A stretch of DNA of 64,000 nt from Paenibacillus sp. JJ-223 (lineage in GTDB: Bacteria > Bacillota > Bacilli > Paenibacillales > Paenibacillaceae): NCBI RefSeq assembly GCF_927798175.1, contig NZ_CAKMMP010000021.1, positions 1-64,000 on the forward strand, read 5' to 3'. A program made the translations under genes and the position numbers. The notes below the pieces were generated by a model that was not told the DNA's origin, made no database searches, and saw only the letters and a list, made by a program, of their open reading frames with translations. Of the stretch, positions 9,439 through 18,159 are shown one piece after another. How positions within the stretch are numbered: the stretch's first letter is position 1; every line of letters starts with the position of its first letter.

Positions 9439-9655
9439 CGACGCACCCTCTCAGTAGACAGACCGCCCTTAGTCGTAGATTTTCTTGCAATATCAGGATG
9501 CCTATTCTTCGAGGTGCAAGCTTTCTGATATTATAAGAAAATCACCCATCGACGCATCCCCACTGTAGACAGACCGCCCTTAGCTGTAGATTTTCTTGCA
9601 ATATCAGGATGCCTATTCTTCGACGTGTAATCTTTTCTGATATTATAAAAAAACC
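9439..9655. repeat. Two tandem ~111-bp hairpin units in the leader of xpaC-telA
   Basis: Two direct copies (9439-9543 and 9550-9655, period 111 bp) lie between the ATP-grasp gene and xpaC. Each ends in a long hairpin. In copy 1, GATTTTCTTGCAATATCAG (9478-9496) pairs with 9525-9543 at 17 of 19 positions around a 28-base loop. In copy 2 the arms are 9589-9607 and 9637-9655, with a few more mismatches. A conserved GTAGACAGACCGCCCTTAG lies before the hairpin in both. This could be a structured leader RNA, a processing site or a mobile palindrome. Confidence 0.7.
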
Positions 9656-9687
9656 GTTCAGAAAGTGTCAAACTATGGAAAGCAGTC

Positions 9688-10728
9688 CTAAGTACCGACG
9701 ACCTTTCCCGGATCAATAACCAGCGGCTGTTCGACATGGCTGCCAAGAATGCCGTACTTCGGCTGCAAAGGCCCAACTTCGTATCCCAAAGCAAGCTTTA
9801 CGGCCAAATACGGAAAATTGATTCCCGATAGACAGGATACATGCAGGCCACCCGACATACGCGGATTGATTTCCAGCAGTTTGGGGACGTCTCCGCGGTA
9901 TTTCATCTGGATGTTGAAATTGTAAGGAATGCGGTATGCCTCCGCCACATCCTGCGCAATTTTCAGCAGTTCGGGATGCTCCTCCAGCAATCGCAAACGT
10001 CCGCCTGCCTTACGGCGCGGCACGGCGGCGAGCAGATCTCCATTCCCGCCCGCAAGGCAGTCGATGCTGTACTCGTAGCCCTCTAACCGTTCCATTACCA
10101 TCGTTTTAGGGAAAGATTCCACCGAGGAGAACGCATCAAGCGCGTCTGGATAAGAAATGCGGTTCTGCGCATGGCCGAACAGCTCCTGCAATCGATCCCG
10201 GCTGTTATCGATCACCCGGAAGCCCATCCCGCCTTCCCCGTTGCAGGGCTTGAAGCATACTTCGTGCCCACGGGCAGAGAGGGCTTCGTACGCTTCCCGA
10301 AACTCGGCGGCATTGCTTGCCGTGAAGTACTCGGGAATGCTCATGATTCCTTTCTCCCGGACGGACTCGTAGAACCGGTCCTTCTCCATAAGCTGCTCCA
10401 AAAGCTCTGTATCCGTACAGACGATGACTTTGGTGCCGATCTCTTCGAACAGGTGCACATGCCTGCTTATATCAAGCATGTTCCAGCGAGGGATAAAGAC
10501 ATCAATTTGGTGTCGGCGGCAAAAGTCCAGACAGAAATCTACATATTCCCTTCCAGTGACTTTCGGTTCCACTTCCGCATAATCGCATCCCTGCAGCGCC
10601 ATATTTCCAGGATCGGAATGTGTGCCGTAAATTTCGAACGGCATCCCATCCTCGTTGTTACGGATCAAATTCATGTAGTGATATGCAACCGAGAACCAGC
10701 GATTAAAATAAATGCGCACTTTGCTCAT
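9688..10728 (-). CDS. ATP-grasp ligase of the Ter-associated module
   Basis: A 346-aa cytosolic enzyme with an ATP-grasp fold. It has an N-terminal Rossmann-like domain (RIYFNRWFSVAY), the glycine-rich ATP loop FKPCNGEGGMGFRVI (about 158-172), MERLEGYEYSIDCLA and the metal-binding LEINPRMSGG (about 290). ATP-grasp enzymes join a carboxylate to an amine or thiol through an acyl-phosphate. The four-base overlap with the HAD gene shows it belongs to one operon with the HAD, StiP, PRTase and CitE-like genes. That gene set is known beside ter genes and was proposed to make a nucleoside-like metabolite; the product is unknown. Confidence 0.85.
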   Translation of the reverse strand: MSKVRIYFNRWFSVAYHYMNLIRNNEDGMPFEIYGTHSDPGNMALQGCDYAEVEPKVTGREYVDFCLDFCRRHQIDVFIPRWNMLDISRHVHLFEEIGTKVIVCTDTELLEQLMEKDRFYESVREKGIMSIPEYFTASNAAEFREAYEALSARGHEVCFKPCNGEGGMGFRVIDNSRDRLQELFGHAQNRISYPDALDAFSSVESFPKTMVMERLEGYEYSIDCLAGGNGDLLAAVPRRKAGGRLRLLEEHPELLKIAQDVAEAYRIPYNFNIQMKYRGDVPKLLEINPRMSGGLHVSCLSGINFPYLAVKLALGYEVGPLQPKYGILGSHVEQPLVIDPGKVVGT

Positions 10729-11552
10729 GAGGCAGCCTCTCCCGTCAATGCTTGATGTGTTGTCCGTACATAATCCACGATCTCGTTTGCCGCAAATATG
10801 CCGGCTTGTTCCGTAAAACGATATGGGATTTGTTCAGGATAGCGCTGCTTCTCCCGATATAACTCGCCATGCCGCGGGGCTATCGCATAGTCGGCAGCAT
10901 CCAGGAGGCAGCGATCCAGCAAAGAATCCCCTGAGGCAAGGACCGGCCCGCCTCCAACCTGCTCTCGCACATAAGCCACGGCATCCCACTTGTTCACCGC
11001 CGAGGGAACAAGGTATAATTTGCGCCCCTGAATGGAAGCTTCCCAGCCCAAGCGCCCAAGCTGTTCGATCTTTTCCATGACTGCCTCCAGCGGCATGCGA
11101 TCCCGATGAATGACGTATGCGTAGAACAGCCCGTCGCACAATCGTTCTCCGGCCACCCAATCCGTATTCAGTATGGGTTCAATAAGTCGTCTCGCTTCTT
11201 CGGGCGCTGCGGACTCTTCCATCAGCCTGGCCCGAACACGCTTATGCCACGTTTGATCAACAAGTCCGTCGACCAGAATATTTCCACCATTGCTGGTGAT
11301 GGCAAAGGACGGCAAGAGGTCTTGTTGAAAAATAGCAATCCGCTTATACTGTTCGACTGTCCGGGTCGTCACCGGGACAAAGGTAACCTCTTCTGCAAGC
11401 GCCTGAAGCTGCCTCAGGGCAACTTCAGACATATAAGCGGACAGTTCCCCCTTAATCCATTCCGCAGGCAAAAGCCCAGGGGTTTCTTCCGACACTCCCA
11501 TCGAACGGCGGGAATAGATCAACGTCTGATCCAAATCGCTGGCATAGATCAT
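10725..11552 (-). CDS. HAD-superfamily phosphatase of the Ter-associated module
   Basis: A 275-aa HAD hydrolase of the Cof/sucrose-phosphatase type. Motif I is DLDQTLIYS (D6, D8). Motif II is PVTTRT, and the C-terminal motif III/IV region reads NKWDAVAYVREQVGG followed by LASGDSLLDRCLL. The family removes phosphate from sugar- or nucleotide-like substrates. It overlaps its upstream StiP-like and downstream ATP-grasp neighbours by four bases each (ATGA junctions), which indicates tight translational coupling. The substrate is probably the phosphorylated intermediate made by this operon. Confidence 0.85.
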   Translation of the reverse strand: MIYASDLDQTLIYSRRSMGVSEETPGLLPAEWIKGELSAYMSEVALRQLQALAEEVTFVPVTTRTVEQYKRIAIFQQDLLPSFAITSNGGNILVDGLVDQTWHKRVRARLMEESAAPEEARRLIEPILNTDWVAGERLCDGLFYAYVIHRDRMPLEAVMEKIEQLGRLGWEASIQGRKLYLVPSAVNKWDAVAYVREQVGGGPVLASGDSLLDRCLLDAADYAIAPRHGELYREKQRYPEQIPYRFTEQAGIFAANEIVDYVRTTHQALTGEAAS

Positions 11553-12700
11553 TCTCCTCCCCCCTTAACCGATTGAATGATTCCGCAACAGGAGTACGTT
11601 AGTCCGGGAAATACTTCCACAGGAACGTTACGATCCTTCGCAAGCAGCATGATGTGCTTCAAATTCGGATTATCGGGGGAATCAATGAGGATTTTCCAAG
11701 GAACACGCCGCAGCAGCACTCTTGTGGTTTCCCCGATTCCGGGCTTCACCATATTGACGTCATCAATGCCGAATGCCTCTTGAATGGAACGGATATCCTT
11801 CATGCCTTGCCAAGTCACCGCAGGGGGATGCAGCAGCGCGTCTTCTGCCTGCCGCTGCGCCAAATCCGACACTTCGGCGAAACAGCTGGATATTCTATCG
11901 ACGAAATACCGGGACAAATCGGATTCGGACCACTCCTTGTACCACTTGGCACCATGGAAATCCTCCGGTCCGATCAGATCATCCCGCAGAACCGTCCGGC
12001 TCATTAATCCGGAGACGGTCGAATTCAGGCAGGCGCTTGGAATGAGGTAGTCCTCTCGCGTGCCATAGGTGGCGGAACATTGTCCCGGATCTGCAAGCAC
12101 GGCCAGATCGTCATCGAGTCTGATTCCGTATCGTTCCTCCAGCATACGGCAAGCGTCCATCAGAACATGGCGTATCGCCCCCTTGCCCGTCCATCCATCA
12201 ATGAATTGCAGTCTGGCATCTGCTCCATGCTGCTGCAAAATATAAAGAATCGCATTCTCGTCGATGCCTTTGCCACGAATGATCGAAATGCTGTAATGGG
12301 GAAGATCCCGATTCGTTTTCATTTTAATGTAGCGTTTGATCAAAATGCCGATCGGCGTCCCTGCGCGCGCAAGCGATACCAGAACCGGTGGCGGCCCCTG
12401 CTTCCGCAAAATCATCTCGGCTACCGTGGCGGCAGCCAAAGCCACTTTCGCGGCGGAGTGTTCAAGCGTTTCATGAAATAAAGCTATATATTCATCCGTA
12501 GGGTGATATTCCACAGGCAGCATTTCCGAATAATGCACGCCTGATTGAATGGCATGTTCACGTTCCTCGGTCTCTTTTTCCAAATTCACATTACTTAGGT
12601 CCTTTAACAGAAAAACAACGTCAGACGGGTCATAACTCCCCATCGGTACAGGCGGGTTCACCTTACGCTGCATGACTTGCTCAATAACGGATACATTCAT
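11549..12700 (-). CDS. StiP-like protein with C-terminal PELOTA domain
   Basis: A 383-aa protein of the family once called PRTase_1 and now annotated as cysteine protease StiP. Its N-terminal signature is SYDPSDVVFLLKDLSNVNLE; the central part includes LVSLARAGTPIGILIKRY and FIDGWTGKGAI. The conserved GQCSATYGTREDYLIPSACLNSTVSG block holds candidate catalytic cysteines. The last ~70 residues (TRVLLRRVPWKILID, then VPVEVFP) match the PELOTA-type RNA-binding domain. It has always been found with the TRSP-type PRTase, which precedes it here by about 9 bp. Whether it is a protease or a nucleotide enzyme is not settled by sequence. Confidence 0.8.
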   Translation of the reverse strand: MNVSVIEQVMQRKVNPPVPMGSYDPSDVVFLLKDLSNVNLEKETEEREHAIQSGVHYSEMLPVEYHPTDEYIALFHETLEHSAAKVALAAATVAEMILRKQGPPPVLVSLARAGTPIGILIKRYIKMKTNRDLPHYSISIIRGKGIDENAILYILQQHGADARLQFIDGWTGKGAIRHVLMDACRMLEERYGIRLDDDLAVLADPGQCSATYGTREDYLIPSACLNSTVSGLMSRTVLRDDLIGPEDFHGAKWYKEWSESDLSRYFVDRISSCFAEVSDLAQRQAEDALLHPPAVTWQGMKDIRSIQEAFGIDDVNMVKPGIGETTRVLLRRVPWKILIDSPDNPNLKHIMLLAKDRNVPVEVFPGLTYSCCGIIQSVKGGGE

Positions 12701-12709
12701 GCCCCAGCT

Positions 12710-14110
12710 TCATCCTTCCTCTGAAATACCGCAGTACACCATATGGATGTGCTCACATCCAAGGCCCGACAATGCATCGATCATCGGCTGCATGCGTTCC
12801 TTCGGCATCTGTCTCTCAACCAGGACAAAAATTTCGTCGTACTGCCCTGGCACTACATTATAGATATAATTCATCACGGTCGGGTCCTCCGGCGAAGCAT
12901 AACTCTTTCCGGCAACAACAGCATAGTCAGGTCTGTCGATCGTTTGAATCGGACTGCGGGTAGTCGATTGATAATAAATCCCTTCTCCCATCTCCGCCGC
13001 AACTCTCATTGGAATGTACATGAATTCCCCTGTGCCCATGACCAGTGTTCGTTCTCCTCTTCGCCGTTGGCGCAACATCTGGGCGATATCGGAAAGATCC
13101 GAACGCAGTTTAGCATTATCAGTCGATTGGATCCCGAACCTTCCCGTCATTCTGACATAGGGACCGGAGCAGCGGCGTCCTTCCGAATCCGCGGATTCCA
13201 TGATGACGGAGTCCAGCTTGTCCGCTACGGATATGTGGTTGATATTCGTGCGTTCAGCGTCGTGACGGATCGGTTTCATTGGTTCTAAACGTGGTTCTCC
13301 TTGTACCCAGAACTTGCCTTTAAGCAAACTCAAAGGAATAATCTCGATTCCCAGCTCGGCTTCCAGTTCGGCGAATCGGCGCTCATCTGCCTCGGTTCGC
13401 CAGTCAAGCAGGGATGCAATGTAATACCTGGAACGCGGATACTGCCGCTGGATGTCCCGTATAATGTTTAACGTTGTATTGCCTGTAGTGATTTCATCAT
13501 CCACCAGAACAAGAGGCCCGCTGCCTTCCAATGCTTCCCTTTCAAGAGCGTAACAACGGTGAGCGGTAGCATGGGAATGCTCCTCTTCGAATCGGATATT
13601 CGGCTTCACATCCGGGAAATATTCCCTTGTCGAATGAATATACGTCGCCTGTTCCTTAAACATCTCATACATGCTGTGCCCAAGAGCCGTAGCCGTTTCC
13701 GCAAAACCGACGAAACGAACCTTTTCCGGCAAAAGCATGCCCGCATCAAGCAAAACTTGGTAAGCTTGCTGCGCATGGTCAGCATCCGTGATCCCCCTGA
13801 ATATCTGCCGCTTCCATTCGGATATCCGTTCATCCGCTCCCTGCACGCAATCTTCATATAATAATACCGCAAGTGCCGCGCCGCTCAGCAACGAACTGTA
13901 CGGATTAACGGGAATATGTTTGCCGAGTACCTTGCTCACAAACAGAAAAGAGCGCTTTTTGTTGATCCGGGCGGCCATGGAAAACAGGCATTCCAACGGG
14001 ATCTGCAGCGGATTGTGCGCAGCTTCGACCGTCACGCTGAACGTATCAAGAATAGGAAACGTATGAGTGCTGGTGCTTGGGCAAGAGCCCGACATAGTGC
14101 TGCTGTTCAT
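12710..14110 (-). CDS. Phosphoribosyltransferase with TRSP domain
   Basis: A ~466-aa protein of the PRTase_2-TRSP architecture. The family N-terminus is visible (NPLQIPLECLFSMAARINKKRS), then the PRPP-binding loop LVLVDDEITTGNT (about 175). A C-terminal TRSP domain contains GTGEFMYIPMRVAAEMG and the naming motif TTRSP. PRTases transfer ribose-5-phosphate from PRPP to a base, so this may be the first nucleoside-forming step of the operon. The start at 14110 follows GGGGTG; an ATG 12 bases upstream is also possible. Either way it overlaps the 3' end of the CitE-like gene by about 65 bases, which is unusually long. Confidence 0.82.
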   Translation of the reverse strand: MNSSTMSGSCPSTSTHTFPILDTFSVTVEAAHNPLQIPLECLFSMAARINKKRSFLFVSKVLGKHIPVNPYSSLLSGAALAVLLYEDCVQGADERISEWKRQIFRGITDADHAQQAYQVLLDAGMLLPEKVRFVGFAETATALGHSMYEMFKEQATYIHSTREYFPDVKPNIRFEEEHSHATAHRCYALEREALEGSGPLVLVDDEITTGNTTLNIIRDIQRQYPRSRYYIASLLDWRTEADERRFAELEAELGIEIIPLSLLKGKFWVQGEPRLEPMKPIRHDAERTNINHISVADKLDSVIMESADSEGRRCSGPYVRMTGRFGIQSTDNAKLRSDLSDIAQMLRQRRRGERTLVMGTGEFMYIPMRVAAEMGEGIYYQSTTRSPIQTIDRPDYAVVAGKSYASPEDPTVMNYIYNVVPGQYDEIFVLVERQMPKERMQPMIDALSGLGCEHIHMVYCGISEEG

Positions 14111-15260
14111 GTAACACCCCATATATTTTTGATCGAATTAAAATACGACGAGCCCAACTTAAATGTGGTTTGATTTCATTCATTTTGTTGGTGTAAATGC
14201 TTTTGAAAACACCTAAAGTACCGTCGTTCCGCGCAATGATCTCTTGAGCATCCATATATTCTTCATGCGTTACGACGTACATAGCCTGTACAAGCTTGAT
14301 GTGTGACGGGTGGATAATCGTCTTGCCGACGATGCCATTCTCCTTGTCCAACATCACTTCCTTCATCAAGCCATCCATCGAGTTAGTGATATATTTCATT
14401 CTCAAACTCCGGCCCGTTCTGCCCAACGTTTCTTCAAACGGAGTCTGGCGCAACTGTGGTTTGAATATCCTTTCCCGTTGGCTAAAATACTCCCAGACCG
14501 GTCCGGATATGACGTATCCACCGTCTGTGCGTCCGAAGAGATTAATGATATCCGCAATGCAATCCCGGATGATCGCCACATCATAGATCGTTATCTCAGG
14601 ACTGCGCCGTAAACCGAACAAGCTAGAAAAATCGGTTGCACCGATCCGGACATTCAGCACGTATTCCGCATATTCATCAATAATACGTTTAAGATGCACC
14701 AGCGTTTCCCAACGAGTCTCACGGTAGATGATTTCGGCCGTTTCCATGATGGGCATTGCATACAACACCGGGGATTCAGAAGATTTCTGACGGTTATATT
14801 CCCGGATCAGACGGAGATAAGCTTGGCCGTTCTCCACCCCGAATTTCGGCAAAGCTACGCCTGTTAGCAGGGATACCCGATCTCCAAGCACTTCAAGTAG
14901 ACGTTCCAACTGTTCCGGTGTCCGAACTCTGACAAAAAGCAAAGGAAGCCGTTCCGGAAGCAACCTTCCCGTATGCAGATCCTCTTGAATTCGGGAAAGG
15001 GATTGTGCTAGACGATGCTCCGCCAATTCAACCTCCCCATCCCCTACAGCATCTTCCAGATCCATAATAATGGTCGTTAACCCTTCGTGTTTGCCGCTTA
15101 AAATATCGTCCGCAATATGGGGACGCGTGGCCGGCATATAGAGGGCGGCTCCGACAGCGTAGGCCAGCATGTCTTTTGATGTCAGACGATCGAACGGTTC
15201 TGGTGAAGAATAGAAGAGGGAGGCCTCCTCGTCCGGGTTCAAAAAACTGAAGTATTTCAA
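14046..15260 (-). CDS. HpcH/HpaI (CitE-like) aldolase/lyase of the Ter module
   Basis: A ~404-aa TIM-barrel enzyme of the citrate-lyase-beta/HpcH family, longer than a typical CitE (~290 aa), as in other Ter-linked copies. Recognisable elements are IIMDLEDAVGDGEVELA (acidic metal-binding region), LFVRVRTPEQL, VALPKFGVENG, MPIMETAEI and VRIGATDFSSLFGLRR. I place the start at TTG 15260 (MKYFSFLNPDEEASLF), which follows AAGGAGAGG. The nearest upstream ATG at 15341 lies inside the terC terminator. It is the first gene of the biosynthetic set and likely makes or cleaves a C-C bond in a hydroxy-acid substrate. Confidence 0.8.
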   Translation of the reverse strand: MKYFSFLNPDEEASLFYSSPEPFDRLTSKDMLAYAVGAALYMPATRPHIADDILSGKHEGLTTIIMDLEDAVGDGEVELAEHRLAQSLSRIQEDLHTGRLLPERLPLLFVRVRTPEQLERLLEVLGDRVSLLTGVALPKFGVENGQAYLRLIREYNRQKSSESPVLYAMPIMETAEIIYRETRWETLVHLKRIIDEYAEYVLNVRIGATDFSSLFGLRRSPEITIYDVAIIRDCIADIINLFGRTDGGYVISGPVWEYFSQRERIFKPQLRQTPFEETLGRTGRSLRMKYITNSMDGLMKEVMLDKENGIVGKTIIHPSHIKLVQAMYVVTHEEYMDAQEIIARNDGTLGVFKSIYTNKMNEIKPHLSWARRILIRSKIYGVLHEQQHYVGLLPKHQHSYVSYS

Positions 15261-15323
15261 AATATCCTCTCCTTGCTCTGTAGCTTGAGGCGATCTGCAC
15301 TGTTTGCGATTCCGTCCGAGTAT

Positions 15324-15358
15324 AAAAACCAATCCCTCCAAGATGACGGAGGGATTGA
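15324..15358 (-). terminator. Terminator after terC
   Basis: AATCCCTCC (15331-15339) and GGAGGGATT (15348-15356) form a 9-bp perfect stem with an 8-base loop. On the minus strand it is followed by GGTTTTTA. It separates the terB-terD-terC transcript from the CitE-to-telA genes, though some read-through may feed the latter because I see no clear promoter between them. Confidence 0.85.
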
Positions 15359-15387
15359 TAATTTTTGATCTTTGTGTGAACAGGTTA

Positions 15388-16122
15388 TTAAACCTGGCTT
15401 TTGTTTTGTTTTTTGTTTCGAATCGAACTGAGAATCATCGTTCCAACAAACACTGCGATCAACAGCGAGAAGAACGCAACGTTCGGGATGTGAACCCCAA
15501 ATGCGCTGAGCATCATCTTGACCGAAATGATGGCAATCAGAATGAATGCCGCCTTCTCCAGTTCGGGAAACTTGTCAATCAGGCGCAAGAATACTTGTGC
15601 CACTCCACGCATCATGAGAACCCCGATGATGCCTCCAAGGAAGAGAACCCAGATCTGTTCGCTGACGCCGAACGCTGCAATGACACTATCAATACTGAAT
15701 GCAATGTCCATCAGTTCGACCATAAGCACCGTTCTCCAGAAGGAATATTGCTTGCCTTCCTGCTGTTCTTCCGCTTCCGATTTGAACAAGCCTTTGTACG
15801 CGATATACAGGAGATATAGTGCTCCAAGCACCTTGATCAGCGTAAACTTCACTAAGAAGGTACCCAAACCGATGGCAATGAACCTGAAAATGTACGCTCC
15901 AAGAATACCGTAGAACAAGGCCCGTTTTTGCTGGTCTTTCGGCAAGTGCTTGACCATAACCGCGAGCACCAGCGCATTATCGGCAGACAGTAATCCTTCA
16001 AGCAAGATCAATGTACCGATAATCCCCCAGCTCACCGGATCGGATAATGTAGCTACGATCTCAGTCCAAGAGAAGAAATGCCCGTAATTCTCGCTAATGC
16101 TTCTAAAAAAATCACTAAACAT
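15388..16122 (-). CDS. terC: TerC-family integral membrane protein
   Basis: A 244-aa protein with about seven membrane helices. The TerC/Alx signatures are LLEGLLSADNALVLAVMV (about 41-58) and the second acidic helix VELMDIAFSIDSVIAAFGV (about 134-152); the conserved Asp residues inside these helices are thought to bind or carry metal ions. Related proteins efflux manganese or supply metal to exported proteins. It lies 29 bp after the TerD fusion gene and ends the first Ter transcript, so its metal function is probably linked to the calcium-binding TerD proteins. Confidence 0.92.
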   Translation of the reverse strand: MFSDFFRSISENYGHFFSWTEIVATLSDPVSWGIIGTLILLEGLLSADNALVLAVMVKHLPKDQQKRALFYGILGAYIFRFIAIGLGTFLVKFTLIKVLGALYLLYIAYKGLFKSEAEEQQEGKQYSFWRTVLMVELMDIAFSIDSVIAAFGVSEQIWVLFLGGIIGVLMMRGVAQVFLRLIDKFPELEKAAFILIAIISVKMMLSAFGVHIPNVAFFSLLIAVFVGTMILSSIRNKKQNKSQV

Positions 16123-16151
16123 GAAAAGGCGGCCTCCGCTAATTCAAAATG

Positions 16152-17402
16152 TTATTTACTTCCGGCTGTCCAGCGCATGTTCCAGCCATGTGCCCGGTCC
16201 AGATCGCGATGTCCTGGATAAAACTCGACAATCCGCTCAATGCTGAACGTCTCGTCATTTTGATTGCTGAACATGGCTATGCCGCACATGCCATGAGAAC
16301 TGCCATACTCGTTCATCCGAACGATAATATCCGGACCGTCCTTTTGGTATATCGTGACTACCCCGTCGGCCTGGGACCAGTTGGCAACTCCATCATAAAT
16401 GTACGTAAATACAAGAATCCGTTTAATCTCGGATATGCGTGCACCATTAATGCGAAGATTTTCGCCCGTTTTGACCGATCCGGTACGATCGTCGCCATCC
16501 AGAGCAATATACGGGAAGCGATTCAGTGAACCAAAGGATTCTCCCAGGGCCTGAACAACCCCTTTGCTCCCATCCTTCATTTCGTACAGGCAGCCGAGAT
16601 CCAAATCTACACCTTTGCTGCGTCCAAACAGCCCGCGGCTTGTCTGTTGGTTCCAGTTTAGATTGATCAGAATCTCGCCGAGTCCGCCCGCGTTTTTCTT
16701 CAGATTGATGGAATCTCCCTTTTTCTTCAGCTCAATTTTGCTCAGATTCAATTCCGGCTTGGGCTGAGGCGGCGGTGCGGGAGGGGTTGGAGGCTGCGGA
16801 GCAGGAGGAATCGGTGCTGGCGGTACCGGTTGCGAGGAGGAAGAACTGCTATCAACATCCACCCCGAAATTTCCGCACAACGCATTCAGTCCTCCGGCAA
16901 ATCCCGCCCCGACCGCGTTGAACTTCCACTCCCCGTTATGCCTGTACAATTCTCCGATCACGATCGCCGTTTCCACCGTAAAACCGCTGTCCAGATCGTA
17001 GTTCAATACGTCCTGCCCATTAGCGGCATTGGAAAAGCGGATAAAGGTGTTCTGTACCTGTCCAAAGTTCTGATTTCTCGAATCGGCATCATAGATGGTC
17101 AAACTGAACGCAATCTTCTCGATCCGGGCAGGAATGCGGCTTAGATCGATGTCGAACTGTTTCTTGGCAGGAGCGTTTGCCGCGTCTTTGTACGTAATGA
17201 ACTCCGTGGACGGCTGATTATAGAAAATGAAATCCGCATCGCCGGATACTTTGCCGTTCGCCCCCAACAGGAATGCGGAAGTATCCAGATCAAGCGAAGA
17301 AGACGAGTTCCAGCCGATGCTTACCGTCATTCGCGCAAGTCCCGGGTTGGTCTTGGTCAGGTCCGCCTTCTGCCCTTTAACGACAGTTACAGCCATAGTC
17401 AA
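16152..17402 (-). CDS. terD: TerD-TerD tandem fusion protein with proline-rich linker
   Basis: A 416-aa protein with two TerD domains. The first (about 1-190) starts VVKGQKADLTKTNPGL and contains LDLDTSAFLLG, but is divergent: it lacks the usual GDNRTGEGDGDDE loop. A ~30-residue proline/alanine linker (PVPPAPIPPAPQPP and on) leads to the second domain (about 220-410: LNLSKIELKKKGDSINL, VDLDLGCLYE, GDDRTGS). TerD domains bind calcium through acidic loops and associate with the membrane in stress responses. Single-domain paralogues precede it in the same operon. Confidence 0.9.
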   Translation of the reverse strand: MTMAVTVVKGQKADLTKTNPGLARMTVSIGWNSSSSLDLDTSAFLLGANGKVSGDADFIFYNQPSTEFITYKDAANAPAKKQFDIDLSRIPARIEKIAFSLTIYDADSRNQNFGQVQNTFIRFSNAANGQDVLNYDLDSGFTVETAIVIGELYRHNGEWKFNAVGAGFAGGLNALCGNFGVDVDSSSSSSQPVPPAPIPPAPQPPTPPAPPPQPKPELNLSKIELKKKGDSINLKKNAGGLGEILINLNWNQQTSRGLFGRSKGVDLDLGCLYEMKDGSKGVVQALGESFGSLNRFPYIALDGDDRTGSVKTGENLRINGARISEIKRILVFTYIYDGVANWSQADGVVTIYQKDGPDIIVRMNEYGSSHGMCGIAMFSNQNDETFSIERIVEFYPGHRDLDRAHGWNMRWTAGSK

Positions 17403-17425
17403 TCACCTTTCCTGTCAGTTCTTCC

Positions 17426-18007
17426 TTATTGCGCATCCAAACCGTAGTTTTTGCAGAGCGCCGCGAGACCGCCGGCAAACCCGCTGCCAATGGCTTGGAA
17501 TTTCCAATCGATGCCTGAGCGGTAGAATTCGCAGAATACCACTGCGGTTTCCGTGGAGAAATCCTCTCCAAGATCAAAACGCAGCACCTCGCGGTCGCTC
17601 GAGGCATCCACAACACGCACGAATGCGTTCGAAACTTGACCGAAATTCTGGCCACGGCCCTCATAATCATAGATCGTTACCGTAATGCCGATCCGCTGGA
17701 TGTGAGCAGGCACTTTGCTGAAATCAACGATAATCTGCTCATCATCGCCTTCGCCCTCACCCGTACGGTTGTCTCCTGTATGGGTAACGGAGCCGGCTCC
17801 GCCTGTAGGGTTGTTGTAGAATACGAAATCATCCGCGCCTTTGGCTTTGCCGTCCTCATGCAACAAAAATGCGGAAGCATCAAGGTCAAAATCGGCACCG
17901 CCGCTATATTTGTTCGTATCCCAGCCCAATCCGACGACAACTTTCGTCAAACCCGGATTTGTCTTTGTAAGATCGATTCTCTGTCCTTTTGCCAAACTGA
18001 TTGTCAT
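17426..18007 (-). CDS. terD: TerD-family calcium-binding stress protein
   Basis: A 193-aa single TerD domain with canonical features: SLAKGQRIDLTKTNPGL at the N-terminus, GLGWDTNKYSGG, the calcium loops ADFDLDASAFLL and GDNRTGEGEGDDEQI, and the late motif GEDFSTETAVVFCEFYR. It is cytosolic or peripheral to the membrane. It sits 23 bp before the TerD fusion gene. Similar to YceC/YceD/YceE of B. subtilis, which belong to envelope- and general-stress regulons. Confidence 0.93.
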   Translation of the reverse strand: MTISLAKGQRIDLTKTNPGLTKVVVGLGWDTNKYSGGADFDLDASAFLLHEDGKAKGADDFVFYNNPTGGAGSVTHTGDNRTGEGEGDDEQIIVDFSKVPAHIQRIGITVTIYDYEGRGQNFGQVSNAFVRVVDASSDREVLRFDLGEDFSTETAVVFCEFYRSGIDWKFQAIGSGFAGGLAALCKNYGLDAQ

Positions 18008-18037
18008 TATTCATACCTACCTTCCCTTAAAATTCGT

Positions 18038-18071
18038 GATGCAGGAATCCAAAAAACGGAACTCCTGCATC
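18038..18071 (-). other. Intercistronic hairpin between two terD genes
   Basis: GATGCAGGA (18038-18046) and TCCTGCATC (18063-18071) are perfect 9-bp arms around a 16-base loop, in the 152-base gap between terD genes. No T tract follows on the minus strand, so it looks more like an RNA processing or stability element than a full terminator. Confidence 0.55.
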
Positions 18072-18159
18072 AAACAGTCTTACGAAATAAATCCTCATCC
18101 TCGATTTTTATTCCTGAAAAAAACGCTTCGCAGAATAAGTCGCGCGGACGGTTCCTTAC

